Origin: Symbiodinium natans
Lineage: Eukaryota > Sar > Dinophyceae > Suessiales > Symbiodiniaceae
Reading direction: 5' to 3'
Length of the DNA stretch: 64,000 bases
Assembly: GCA_905221605.1 (NCBI GenBank)
Contig: CAJNDS010002262.1
Coordinates: 1 to 64,000 of the forward strand
This document shows, piece after piece, positions 19,380-29,850 of the stretch (position 1 is its first letter; every line of letters starts with the position of its first letter). Below the pieces are notes generated by a model. The model did no database searches, was not told where the DNA came from, and saw nothing but the letters and a program-made list of their open reading frames with translations. A program made the position numbers and the translations under genes.

Positions 19380-20100
19380 GCCCACAAGACAATAATAGAA
19401 TCATGCTGGAAGTTAATTTAAAAGGCAAGAAGTAAACAGAAATGAACAACATTAAAACTCCAAAATTCAATATGCTAGTTGTATTGGTCTTTCTCTGCGT
19501 ATTTTCCCATGTACTATCTTACCATGTGTTTCGTGTTTTTTGAGCTACTGCAGAGAATATAATTAATCAATAATCGTGCTCTCTTCGCCTGGCCGAAAAG
19601 ACCCATAATTTGCATCGGAAGTTCTAGTGTCAAAAGGGGACTGTAAATGAGAATAAAATAATGGCCCATGTAAAGTCAATAACAAAAGCATTTGAATAGC
19701 AGGCTCTTGAATCCACATCGGCAGTCAATAGAAAATTCCTGAGGTGAGTCTAATGTTCCCAGATAGGGCTTCATAAATTTGGACAATAACTATGAACTAT
19801 TATTAGGGTCGCGTGTCCTTCTCTATCTTTTCGGCTATGAGGAATTGACTGCTGCTACAAAAGCACTGTTGTACAAGGCAGATTTTTTAATTAAGGGAGC
19901 ACTCAGTATACGCCCCAAGAATGTACTGATAAGTTATTGTGCACGAAGAATATCCAAAACAACATATTTTTGACTGAGCGCAAGAACGGTATTTACCTTC
20001 GATATCTTATTTGTTTGGAGTTGACATTGGGGAAATGCTCTGGGCCCCTCATAAGCTGGATGTCGATATCCCATAAGCTCAAGAAAAAACTACAGCCCAA
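19380..20100. other. AT-rich island without recognisable gene
   Basis: About 700 bases are clearly richer in A+T than neighbours and free of telomere-type repeat. One plus-strand frame (19779-19973, DNNYELLLGSRVLLYLFGYE) is open for 64 codons without an exon-like context. I cannot match it to cob, cox1 or cox3 by eye. It may be a foreign or organellar insertion. Confidence 0.4.
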
Positions 20101-20119
20101 CAAAATCCAGGATAGTTCA

Positions 20120-20240
20120 GGATACCCATGTGGGCATTTCCCAAACTGGGGGTACCCCTTTTTAATACCCAAATGAATCGAATCCCCTCAAGTGACCCCT
20201 GAAAAAAAGGTTTCCCTATTTTCGGAAACCCCCATGTCAA
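20120..20240. mobile_element. Family G palindromic element
   Basis: The arms are GGCATTTCCCAAACTGGGGG with TACCCC, and GTTTCCCTATTTTCGGAAAC with CCCCATG. Inverted symmetry is evident over about 40 bases per arm. Confidence 0.6.
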
Positions 20241-20819
20241 TGTGAAACCCCGGCTTTGACGGTACACCGAAAACTGTTCTCCAGATTTCGAATAGTTGCA
20301 TTTGAGCTACAAACATGGGAGTCGGTAGGCTACTCCTAGCACTACTGCTCACCACGAGTACGGCTGCTACTGCAACGACGACGACTACTGCTACAACTAC
20401 TACGACTGCCACGACGAGGACTACTACGACGACGACGGCGGCCTAGCTTCAGTTGTTTCCATTCACCATAACTGTTGCAAGCACTACTGTCGGGACTTGA
20501 ACCGGCAGACAAAGATGATTGTCACGATCACCAAAGCCTCTCCAAGCAAGTACGAGGAAACCCCCACTTGGCTCCATGTCTGACGCAAGAAAGGCTCCCA
20601 TCCACGGACGGCTCCAGGCAATGCTTGTGCTCATCACTTAGCTCCTGGGGGAGTCGTATGTTTTCACTCTGAGACGCCAACGGAGCAACCCGAGGATTTG
20701 AGGGTTTAGGGTTGAGGGTAGTCTCCCAGCCAGGAACTGTAACCCTGGTCACCCGCATAGCACTGCTCCAGAATCATCCCGGTTTAGGATTTAGGGATTG
20801 GGGTTGTTCTATCTCCTTT

Positions 20820-21148
20820 TGTTGATTGGACAGCTCGTTCGAACATTGCCCAGCAGGCAGGGAAGTGCCGGATGGATATCCGCAATCGTCCTGTAGTGCC
20901 ATGCTTATGAATTTACACAAGCAATACTCCTTAGCTGCCTGAAGAAACCGATTAGAGTTCTTCATCACAAGAACGTGCATGGAATCCGGAAGTAGCTCCC
21001 CAGCATCATTTTCCCAAAACCAACTTTGTATGTAGTTCCAGGGAACCCTTAGCCACGACTTAACATCGGAGTTGTCCACCCTTTCCTCGGTCATTCCAAG
21101 GTCGGTGTAGATGCTCAAAGCCATGCTGTTGAAGAAGTACAGTTCCTG
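20820..21148 (-). CDS. Exon of minus-strand gene M6
   Basis: After the acceptor TTGCAGTGCAG, about 105 codons are open: LYFFNSMALSIYTDLGMTEE, DVKSWLRVPWNYIQSWFWEN and LLPDSMHVLVMKNSNRFLQA. It has many aromatics and several Cys near the end (LCKFISMALQDDCGYPSG). No family is recognised, but this is one of the clearest coding stretches in the window. Confidence 0.7.
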
Positions 21149-21364
21149 CACTGCAACATCAAACTGAATCAAACACGACTGTGATACACTGTGATGCACG
21201 GACTGGGAACGAACACTACTGCAAAACTACGTGGCTGGGTTGGCCACAGAGACAGAAAACACGTCGACCACCCCAACCCTACAGCTTCCCGATGTAGGAA
21301 CCCTACCGTTTTCGCACGGATACTTCATCGCTTCGCCGCAGGCTTCTCTCGCAAGAAGCTGGGG

Positions 21365-21720
21365 TGGGCACTCCAGGGACACGGGACTCTCTGTGATCTT
21401 CTCTGGGTAGGCAAGATACTCGGCGGCCGCTTCTGGTGGTGGCATGCTAGGGACACTTGGCGGGACTCTCCCCGGCGGGACTCTCTGTGCTTGTCTGAGT
21501 TTTGTCACTCCAGGGATACTTGGCGGGTCTCTCTGCTGAGTTTGGGCTCCAGGGATACTAGGGCGGCGGGCTCTCTGGCACACTCGACTGGGGGGTTGGG
21601 CAGTCGAAGATACTCGACGGCCCACGTAAATACTTTGCTTTGCGACCCTCTCTGGTATGGGGGCAGCTCCTGGACCACTCGGCGGGATCTGCTGGCGGGC
21701 GGGACACCGGGCGAGGCGAG
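21365..21720. repeat. Degenerate repeat GGGACACTTGGCGGGACTCT
   Basis: Irregular copies of CCAGGGATACTTGGCGGG and GGACTCTC recur at spacings of about 30-60 bases. Both strands are open and Pro/Arg-rich. I see no exon borders. Confidence 0.5.
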
Positions 21721-22289
21721 TTGGTGCCAAAGGTCCAAGGGCGGGGGGGAAGCGGGGCAGGGGGGGAGGGTCGATAGTGCACTCTACAGTCTACTTGTCA
21801 CCTACAGACTATAGATGAACTCACGCACATGGGCTGGCATCATGTGCACGCGCCAGTTGGGGTTCGTAGATATTGGGTGGGGGAAAAAGGTTTCTGCAAC
21901 TGTACATAGCTCAAGAAAAACAATGACACGACGTTTCTCATCATGGTGTTTTCCTATGCCCGCGCAAGCTTTCCCCATTCCCGCCTAAACCTTAAAGCCC
22001 AGCTGCTGAGCACAAAAGGGATAAGCTTTCAACTATAGTCGGCCAAAAGATTAAAGGGTTACTAACCCAGCTACTAAGAAAGCCTACAGCCTAAGCCTAT
22101 AACCCTCAGTGGCTCTCCTGCTCATTGCGCTGCTCGTAAGGGACATAGCCTCGCGCGGCCACCTGGACGCAGGCCTCGCAGCCGATGTGGCGCAAGCCCG
22201 GCTCGCCCAGGCCTCACAAGCTGGACCCAAGACTATCCTGGGAGAAAAAGTCGTGCCCTTCCTTTTCGGTTTCAAAGGGCTTAGAAGGG

Positions 22290-22560
22290 GCTGCTCTGGG
22301 TCCTAGGAAGTGGCGCGAGAGACTGTGGAAGGAAGCTTTCCAGGGCACTTTTCTTCTGCTTTTGAGCTACAGGGATACAGCAGTGCGCCATCAAGTTTGA
22401 CATGCTCCGTGTACACCGAGGGGCTATTGTACCAGTTGCCGTTGACACAATGCAGCTGCTCTGAAGGGACCACCCTGCTCCGTCGCAGAAGTCGGTACCG
22501 TTCACCCCAGCAGGAAGCCACCAGCACACTCCCGTGCTCCAGGGCCGGCGGCAACAACCT
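22290..22560 (-). CDS. Exon of gene M6, Cys-containing
   Basis: The minus frame reads LEHGSVLVASCWGERYRLLR, EQLHCVNGNWYNSPSVY and VKLDGALLYPCSSKAEEKCP. The Cys-x-NGNWYN pattern resembles short disulphide-rich extracellular modules (Sushi/EGF-like by feel only). A second frame overlaps it, so a frameshift cannot be ruled out. Confidence 0.5.
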
Positions 22561-22576
22561 CAGGGGCAAGCTGATG

Positions 22577-22724
22577 TTATTCTGCTGTCAATACGCGAAT
22601 GTCACAACACATGTCCTCGTGTGAAGGATACATTTCAAGATAGCACTTTGAAATTATAGTCCTTCCTATTCTGAATAAGACTTTTTCACACCAATCAGCA
22701 TCCTTGCTCTGGCAAGATGGGTAC
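22577..22724 (-). CDS. Exon of gene M6, Cys-rich
   Basis: After a strong acceptor (TTTTTTTGCTTGCAG) the minus frame reads YPSCQSKDADWCEKVLFRIG and SKCYLEMYPSHEDMCCDIRV. Five Cys in about 40 residues indicate a disulphide-bonded domain. The frame reaches a stop at 22577-22579 unless spliced earlier. Confidence 0.65.
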
Positions 22725-22984
22725 TGCAAGCAAAAAAACGTATGGGAGGCTGTAGGAACACATAAGCGAGGGATGCAAATTGCCTTGTTTCTCACTACTG
22801 AAAAGATCTTGGCGCCCTCCTATTAAAAACGGATATGCTCTTCTGGAAACCTTCCAGACAATTCTGGCAATGATTCGTCTTTCTTTTAGCTGGCAAGCCG
22901 AAGAGTTGGATCAGACTCTCTTTATGTTTAGTGTGATAAGCAATAAGCAGCTGGCTCCTGACCTATAGTTGTTCTGGAGCAAGA

Positions 22985-23285
22985 AAGACCGCGCCTCTTG
23001 TGCTGCCAGGCATGTGATTCCACGCTTCGATGAGTGGGCCGGCCGCACTGTTCTACCCCCGCCCCGCCGAGATGGTGTCGCAATCCTGGTACAATTGCAA
23101 GTACCGGAAGCCCTGCAAGAATTCTGTTGCAGCTCCTTCCCTGGTGGCTGCTCTCGAACTGCTCAGACTGGTAGCTTCTCCCAAGAAAGCCACCGGGCCG
23201 CTCGTTGCAGCGACAGCAATGCCACTTAGAACGCAGTGTGAATCTTCTCGTTCGAACTCAGCTGTTGTAAATTCTGTAACCCCTC
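22985..23285 (-). CDS. Exon with in-frame TAG
   Basis: The minus frame reads FEREDSHCVLSGIAVAATSG, EGAATEFLQGFRYLQLYQDC and DTISAGRG, then TAG at 23053-23055. It continues in the same frame with NSAAGPLIEAWNHMPGS and RGAVFLAPEQL. The sequence after the stop looks as coding as that before it. Either a pseudogene mutation or an unseen splice near the stop explains this. Confidence 0.55.
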
Positions 23286-23599
23286 TCTACAAGGTGTAAA
23301 GCACGAAAAGAAACCACTCAGCAACAAAAAATCACACGACTGCGGGACGGCCTGCCTAGAACGGCAGCTTGAGCGTGATGGCTTAAGAACATATGTGTTT
23401 TCAATAATAATAAGGATCTTAATCAAATCCGCCGAGGCCTCGGGCCGAAGGTGTATAGGTTGTGAGAACAGGCACCCCCCTCCAAATCCTTCCCCCAAGC
23501 TCAAAGCCACATGTCAGCCCCCTTTTTTTGCCTGGAATGGGCGCAAGGGACGAGGACGGTTCGCCAGGACCAGGGGCAGTTGAAGCCCAACAGACCCCC

Positions 23600-23675
23600 C
23601 CTAAACTAACCTTCAACCCTAAACCCTAAACCATAGACAATTAAACCCGGAACCCTAAACCCTAAACCCAACCCG
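23600..23675. repeat. (CCCTAAA)n, interrupted
   Basis: Two short runs of CCCTAAACC are split by ATAGACAATTAAACCCGG. Confidence 0.8.
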
Positions 23676-23752
23676 TATTGCTTGGGGTCCAGCAGCGGAA
23701 TCACCATGCTCACGCGGATGCGCTGGGCCAGGCCGAGGCGGGTCACGTAGCG
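23676..23752 (-). CDS. Small exon
   Basis: The minus frame reads RYVTRLGLAQRIRVSMVIPL and LDPKQYG, next to a telomere-type array. It is short but typical coding sequence. The stretch 23753-23885 on the other side is AT-rich with no gene seen. Confidence 0.5.
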
Positions 23753-23889
23753 TTAAAATTACTCATGTCATTCGTACGAATACTATTAATCCTACAACTC
23801 CGATGGGCCCTAATATAAATAAACCTAAGGATCATCTTAAACCGGACAAGTAATCTTAACCGTACTACTACGGGGTGAACTAATCATCA

Positions 23890-25344
23890 TTATCCATTGT
23901 GATCAATACATATTTTGCTGCGTAGGCGAGTCGCCTCGAAGTGCAGCTCGCCCCTTGGATTTGCCTTTGCCACGCCTTCAAACCTCGGAATAATCGCGTT
24001 TCCCTGAAAGGTGAAGGCAATGGGTCCGTGGTTCAAGACGATGCGGCACTTACCCATGTTGTCCTCAATCGTCATCCTCATGTGCAGCTGGTAGACGTAC
24101 ATGGCCGCCGGCTTGAGACCGCTAACCACCGCCGTTGCTTTCCCGTCGGCATTTCGGACAAAGCCGTGCGGAGCACGTGTCTTTATCCAACCCAACATGG
24201 TCGCCGTGTAACCATTGGCCAAATTGGCCTGAAAGGATTGGTCTTGAACATTGCTTAGCTCAGGCTCGGCAAAGGAGACGAAGTTGCGCTCGGAGAAGGG
24301 GCTTAGGTGCTCCGAGACCTCCCGGACTGCACCTGCCCGGAGCTTCCACATCAGGTACTCCATGCTGTCCCACATCTCAGCCTTGGAAAGCTTCCGGTCC
24401 CAGGTGATGAGCTCCATGACCGCGAAGTCGGAGAGGGAAAAATCACCCTTGTTGACGAAGATCTCTTCGGTTGTGGGGAGCTGCGAGGTCGTCGTCCGGA
24501 TTGCCTTGTTCTCCTTGTAGTTCCAGAGCGAGTCATAAGCTAGCTTGCCCCCATTGGTACCGCACATCACAACCCAATCCCTTACGTTGCTGTTGTTCGC
24601 TGGAGCGCTCTCTGTAAGCCAGACGTCATTGTGGCGCGCGACTCCAACATACCCTTTGCGGTTGCCATGCAGCCATTCGCTCGGGCTTGCAACGGTAAGG
24701 ATGCGGTTCTGATTTTCCGAAACATAGCGGGTGACGGAGCAGACGGTGTGGAGCGGCGTCAAGATCTTGTCGAATCGGAAGGCCCTGCTTGTGTCGCCCT
24801 GGATGTAAGTCACTGGGCGATCAGCTCCGAAACCTGCACTGACCTTGCGGAAAACGCCGTTGTGCATGGCCCTTCCCATGAAGCCTCCCACTGAACTGGG
24901 CCAAAGAGAGCCGGCATCTTCACTCTTGTACCAGGCCACCATACCACTTGAGGGTGGGTCTATGGGCTTGAGCAATGCACTTGGTCCCACACGCGCAATC
25001 GCGATGCCCGACAGGTGCACGCGGTCTGTTTTCCCTGTGAACTTGAAGACAATCTCGCCAGAGGTCGTTGCTACTGCCACCCCTGCAAACCTGGCATCGC
25101 GCAGCTTTGTGACTCTGGCGCGTCCCCACTGCCAATCATGGTTCACCGTGACTTTGCCCTCGTGAATCAAGCCATCATTCCACGATTGCATGTACACGTT
25201 GTAGGCATACTTTGATCCCGGTGTCAGGCCTTTGATGACGGCACTGGCCACCGCCCCGCTGCCGTACCCGATGAAGCCACGGGCATATTCGCGCAAGTGC
25301 GTCCATCCCGTCAGGTCCGCCTTGTAGCCATTGGCTAACGTGGC
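23890..25344 (-). CDS. Third exon of modular LamG-like secreted protein
   Basis: This block holds 484 open codons plus a stop, the longest credible coding block in the window. Residues 1-120 are a beta-rich module starting TLANGYKADLTGW. Residues 125-335 are a LamG/concanavalin-like domain (GMVAWYKSEDAG, RPVTYIQGD, HTVCSVTRYV, RDWVVMCGTN, FAVMELITWDR). Residues 365-484 repeat the first module (NLANGYTATMLGW). It joins in frame to 25627-25863 through a GC-AG intron. LamG domains bind carbohydrate or protein at cell surfaces; the ligand here is unknown. The last residues (RSKICIDHNG) may be read-through past a real donor. Confidence 0.85.
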   Translation of the reverse strand, partial: ATLANGYKADLTGWTHLREYARGFIGYGSGAVASAVIKGLTPGSKYAYNVYMQSWNDGLIHEGKVTVNHDWQWGRARVTKLRDARFAGVAVATTSGEIVFKFTGKTDRVHLSGIAIARVGPSALLKPIDPPSSGMVAWYKSEDAGSLWPSSVGGFMGRAMHNGVFRKVSAGFGADRPVTYIQGDTSRAFRFDKILTPLHTVCSVTRYVSENQNRILTVASPSEWLHGNRKGYVGVARHNDVWLTESAPANNSNVRDWVVMCGTNGGKLAYDSLWNYKENKAIRTTTSQLPTTEEIFVNKGDFSLSDFAVMELITWDRKLSKAEMWDSMEYLMWKLRAGAVREVSEHLSPFSERNFVSFAEPELSNVQDQSFQANLANGYTATMLGWIKTRAPHGFVRNADGKATAVVSGLKPAAMYVYQLHMRMTIEDNMGKCRIVLNHGPIAFTFQGNAIIPRFEGVAKANPRGELHFEATRLRSKICIDHNG

Positions 25345-25626
25345 CTCAGCAAAAACTGCGCAACAGCACGCAGCGATTGCCAAGAAAGCTATCAGCTAGG
25401 GAGGGGGGGCGGGGGAGAGTCGGTGGGTCGGCCTAAGCCTATAGCGTACGACCTACGTCGGGCTTCTGAATGTTTTTTTGTTTTGCATAAGTTGCTTGGC
25501 AGCGTCACATATGCTGCAGCGTGCCCAGTTGTGTTGTGGTTGCATGCATACTGGCATACCGAAGACCGCCGGAAGGAAGAAACCCACGCAGGAGACAAGT
25601 CTTATCAAGTCTTCAGCCTGAGTGGC
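25345..25626 (-). other. GC-AG intron, 282 nt
   Basis: The donor TTCCAA|GCCACTCAG and acceptor GCTGAG|GCCACGTTAG share GCCAC, and removal gives SFQ|ATLANGY. The second module pair of the same protein has SFQANLANGY with no intron at this point. No palindromic family is recognised inside; GGGGGAG and AGGCTTAGG words are present. Confidence 0.7.
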
Positions 25627-25863
25627 TTGGAAGGATTCCGACGCCGTGCCCGATCGGTCCTGCTTGCCGAAAGCTGCGAAGTTGTTCTCGGTGTCGGTGG
25701 CAAGGTGCTCTGCGAGCTCCAAGGCGGAACCGGCTCGCAGCTTCCATTTTAGGTATGCCAGGCTGGCCAGCATCTCGTCCTCAGACAAGACCCGTTCCCA
25801 GGTGATGATCTCCATGACTGCCCAGTCGGTCAGGCCACCGATGTTTTTATTGATCCAAAGCTC
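25627..25863 (-). CDS. Second exon of LamG-like protein
   Basis: 79 codons: ELWINKNIGGLTDWAVMEII, TWERVLSEDEMLASLAYLKW and ELAEHLATDTENNFAAFGKQ, ending SESFQ. It completes the LamG domain begun in 25973-26540 and aligns residue for residue with FVNKGDFSLSDFAVMELITW in the third exon. Confidence 0.8.
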
Positions 25864-25972
25864 CTTTTGGTACTCCAGTATCTCACAATAAGGGTACCCT
25901 TTTGGGTTGGTTTATAAGGGAACCTAGTAACCAAAAACAGGGCAAAAGGGTACCACTGAGCTACCAAGATTC
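25864..25972 (-). other. GA-AG intron made of a family B element
   Basis: The 109-nt minus-strand intron begins GAATCTTGGTAGCTCAGT and ends GGAGTACCAAAAG. The element itself spans 25867-25967 with termini TTGGTACTCCAGTA and CTGAGCTACCAA. AGGA occurs at both junctions. Removal restores NTTE|ELWINKN, matching TTEEIFVNKG of the paralogous intron-less module. 109 is not a multiple of three, so splicing is needed to keep the frame. Confidence 0.8.
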
Positions 25973-26540
25973 CTCTGTCGTGTTGAACTGAGTGTTCGAC
26001 CCGGCAATCGCCGTGTTTTGAGGCTCTGGCGTCCTTGAGTCGTAAGCCCTCCTTGCGCCGTTGGTGCCGCAAAGAGCTACCCAGTCAAGGGAGTCTTTTG
26101 GATAACCGTTGTTTTCGTTTTTCGTGAGCCAGGCATCCTTGTAGAAGGCGACGCCGACGCTTCCCTTCCAGTGGCCATGGAGCCAGTTCTTCCCATCATT
26201 TCCCATCTGAAGGATGCGATCTCCGCCTCCTTGAGTGTAGCGGGTGATGGAGCAGATCGTATGGCTGGGCCTGAGGATGCCACCGAATCTGTACTGGGAG
26301 TCTTTTGATCCTTGGATGTAGGTCACCGGACGATCAGCGCCATAGCCTGCAGCCACCCGGCGTGTAACGGTGTCCTTCGCGCACCTGCCTGCTTTGCTGG
26401 TGTGTCGGGAAACTGCGTTGTTCCAGACAGACCCCGCATCCTCGCTCTTGTACCAGGCAATCATGCCCTCTGCGGGTGGATCGGCCGGCTTTGGGGGCAA
26501 CGAGGGAGTCCCAGTCTCGGTTGGGAGCTCGCCACCTGCT
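25973..26540 (-). CDS. First visible exon of LamG-like protein
   Basis: The minus frame reads PPKPADPPAEGMIAWYKSED, DRPVTYIQGSKDSQYRFGG, HTICSITRYTQGGGDRILQM, WLHGHWKGSVGVAFYKDAWL and SLDWVALCGTNGARRAYDS. It matches the LamG region of the third exon through most of its length. The 5' border is uncertain (the frame is open to about 26570). The module that should precede LamG is not found upstream, so the gene may continue or be truncated. Confidence 0.8.
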
Positions 26541-26599
26541 CTGTAGGCCGTCGTCAGAAAGCTCCTGGCACTTCAGGACTCAAAAACCCGCAGCTGCCA

Positions 26600-27660
26600 G
26601 AGCAAGTAAACCTATCATATACTCCATATACTCCGTAGTACTCTATATATCCACTCTGGAGTATAACTAGTATTCTCATATAGAAAGGAAAAACAGTATA
26701 CGCTTGGAAAAAGGAGTGCCATCCTTCCTTCAACGAGAACTAGCCCTGTAGCGGAAACCACAGGAGAAAAATAAACACTGAGAGAAGAGACGATCACGAG
26801 AATATGACAGAGGCTAGACCTTCTCCGTCGTTGTTATATTGTTCTCTTCGCTGCTAACAGGGACCCTCCGGATCGCCTCCTCAGCGTGGTTGCCCAGCAC
26901 TTTGCTGCGTCTGAGATGGCGCAACTTGGAGTTCGCGGCATGGCCTTTGCAGGAGAGGCCCAGGTAGAGAAACCATGCAAGCACGCCACCGCCCCGCCAT
27001 CCCCCCCTCCCCCCTTTCTGTCGTGGTCCCAAGCGGCATGACACCCTCAAAACGGTCCCAAGCGGCATGGATGCTCTGGCCAATGGATGCAATGGTACCA
27101 TGGATGGTCTCATCGCGCGGGCGTGGATGCTCTGGCCAGTGGATGCACTGGTAGCATGGATATCAGCCATCTGAACAGTCAGCTTTGCGCGCCAAGAAAG
27201 CTTACACAAGGGCTAAAGATGGCGTGGAATGAGAGGTGACAAGACCACGTCCAAGTCGCACGGTTGTGCTGTGAGCATATCGCCCTTTCTGTAGCTGCGT
27301 GGTCCCACAACGGTTTTTGCGCACGCTTGCCTTTGTGTGGCGCCCCTTGGCGTGGGACCCAATCATGTTCGTAGAACCATGCATCAAGAAAACTGCAGCA
27401 ATGTTGCACACGCACACTTTTTTTCTCGATCCGCATGTCAGTGCACACAAACGCGCGGGTCAAATAAAATGCTGTGCAGCTGCGTTGCTCTGCTGCTGCC
27501 GTGATGCTGCAGCGCATGTGCACGTTCTTCTCTCCTAGTACCCAAATTAAAGACATGTCCTTCTCGCGGCGTCCCCACGAACATTTACTTTGACTTGCAG
27601 ACAAATGCGCGCGCACACACGCGTCCCTTATGCTTGCGGAGGCCCGTCCTTGCAAATTTT
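26600..27660. other. No confident gene
   Basis: 26610-26680 holds TATACTCC / GGAGTATA inverted words. 27050-27165 holds two imperfect copies of GGATGCTCTGGCCAATGGATGCAATGG. Open frames on the minus strand (26814-27209, 27202-27655) lack domain or splice support. Confidence 0.35.
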
Positions 27661-27739
27661 AGACCCCATAAGCGTGTCCACTGTTGGGGACGTATCGTTC
27701 AGAATAAAGTAGTTCCACCACTCAGGGTACCATGAAAAT

Positions 27740-28260
27740 CTCCCAAAGGTCGGATACTATAGTACACTACAGAATACTATGGTGAACTACAGTATATTGT
27801 AGTAATTTACTACTACAGAAAGTACGAGCACGACTATGAGGTGGGAGCTGATCAATATTCTCATTCCGATGAGCGACCATGCAAATACCCGTTGCGCCCG
27901 CCCTTGCGCGCTCTTGCGCACTTCTTTTGAAACCCTAAACCCTAAACCCTAAACTCTTACATCCCGTGCGCATGGCCTGTAGATCGCCTTCCAAGCTGAA
28001 CTCACGCACGAGGTTGTCGCAACCCCTGAAGAGACCTGTAGCATACTACAGCAGAATATACTATAGCATGCTTTGGCGTACGAGAGTCGGTTCTAGTAGA
28101 CAGCAGCGGATTTTAGTAGACTATAATTAGCATGCTAGAGAAAATTGTAGTATTTTACAGTATGCTTAAAGCGTATGTTGCACAGTCTAGTAGAATCTAG
28201 TAGACTCTATTGCAGATTATGGTATACCAGGAATCAGAAGTTTAGTAGATTAGAGCCTCG
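27740..28260. repeat. TAGTA/TACTA-rich inverted-word cluster
   Basis: Many copies of ATACTATAGTAC, CTACAGTATA, TAGTAGACT and GTAGTAT in both orientations occur at 27750-27815 and 28030-28260. Similar clusters are at 2085-2135, 10600-10680, 14430-14480, 34560-34640, 39775-39995 and 44270-44325. A TTTAGGG-type run (27935-27955) lies between the two parts. Confidence 0.5.
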
Positions 28261-28379
28261 ACCTGAGTTCCAAAATGGCACACTACTCGTGATGCTTTGT
28301 ACAGTCTCGGAGCTTCGCAACGTAGCGATAACCCTAAACCCTAAACCCTAAACCCTAAACCCTAAACCCGCCATAAAAC

Positions 28380-28620
28380 TATAGTCATCATGACTTGGAA
28401 CTGAAGGATGCCTCCCACGAACGCATCTCGAACAATTTTTCCAAATCGATGATCATGGGTATTCTGCGTACGCCCGCACATCGTCGCTAGATACGACAGT
28501 GCTAGCACGAGCTTGGGTCGTCTTGCGTGTGCAACTTGAACAAGTATCAGTAGCGTCAGTCGCATGCGTTGATCTAAAATTCGTCTTTTTTGTGACAATT
28601 CTGTCTGAACTGTCTGCACC
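28380..28620 (-). CDS. Possible exon
   Basis: The minus frame reads LDQRMRLTLLILVQVAHARR, KLVLALSYLATMCGRTQNTH and DAFVGGILQFQV. It is hydrophobic-basic. No border is certain and the composition is only moderately convincing. From 28640 to 29400 I see no confident gene. Confidence 0.3.
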
Positions 28621-29639
28621 CTATGCTTCCAAGGCAAACCCACAAACTCAACAGTGTAGATGACGGCTCAAGTACAAACGGGACTCGTGGCTGGTGGGCC
28701 CGGGCACAGGGCCTGTTGCCCGTACTACGGGCGTGCTGACTGGAAGAAAAAGTGTCGGTGCGGGAAACCCACTGTCCCAGTAGCTGTCGTTATCTTATTG
28801 TACTCTTTCGTTTTGCCGCACATTGAGGTGCGCTTCTCTTCACTTCTCGATCTATTTCTTTTGAGCAGACCTGGGTCTACCAGCACGATTCGTCCATTCA
28901 GAGGTTTCCAAGACTGTGGAGCTCACCATATGCACGTAAGAGGGATTTGTTTGACCAAAACACCTAGACTTTAGCTAAAGTTCATGGGGTCTTGAAAGAA
29001 AGCTCGTCAAAACATGGTCATGCATCATCGCGACATCCGCAACCTCTCCCAACCCTCCCAGTACAACATGCGAGCTCCAAAATGCTGCATCAACATCACC
29101 ACCATCATCATCACCGAGCCCCGACCCGTGGCCCCTATAATAAATTGTCTTTTTTCCATTAGACTAAAGTAAGTTATGAATTTTCTAAATCTCTACAACC
29201 TTGTAGTATGCTATCATATTAGACTAAGCCCCCCCCCAAGAATCCCCAAGACCGGTGCAACCCTCAAAGCAGGCGGCGGCAAGTGGTGGCGCCGTGTTGC
29301 GTGCCGTGCCTCAGACGAGGTCGCTGCGGGCTGTCGGACATGGGTAAAAAAAACAAGGAGTAGAGCTGTATTCATTTTCAAGATTATAAGACTCTGGTCA
29401 ACAATAGCAATAGTCTAAGAAGTTGTACTGGTAGTAGTGGTAGTTGTAGTATACAGTACTTACGCGAGTGGTGGTAGTGGGTGTTGCGGTGGCAGCGGCA
29501 GGGGTCGTGGCACGGAGCAAGGGCAGCAAAGGTGGTGGTTGACCATGGTCGTCGCCGAAACTGCAATCAAGCTCCACGGCGTATTTCAATGATCCGTAAA
29601 GCTTCCAAAAGCCATGCAAGCCACCACGCTTAGCCACAA

Positions 29640-29850
29640 CAGCCACCACAACTCCCCCTACTCCTCCTTCTCCTCCTACTCCTGCTCCTCCTACTCTTCC
29701 TAGTCCTACGGCTGCTGCTACGGCTGCAGCTACAGGTACTGCTATCGCTAACGCTACTCCTGCTGTCACTGCCACTGTCACTGCCACTCCTACTCCTACT
29801 CCTACTGCTGCTGCTCCTACTCCTACTCCTACTCCTGTTGCTGCCAGCTG
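29640..29850. repeat. (TCCTAC)/(GCTACT) imperfect repeat
   Basis: Trinucleotide-phased TCC, TAC, GCT words occur. All three minus frames and the plus frame are low-complexity (Gly/Val/Ser-rich). A similar GGTGCC / GCTGCT stretch lies at 29985-30105. Confidence 0.8.
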
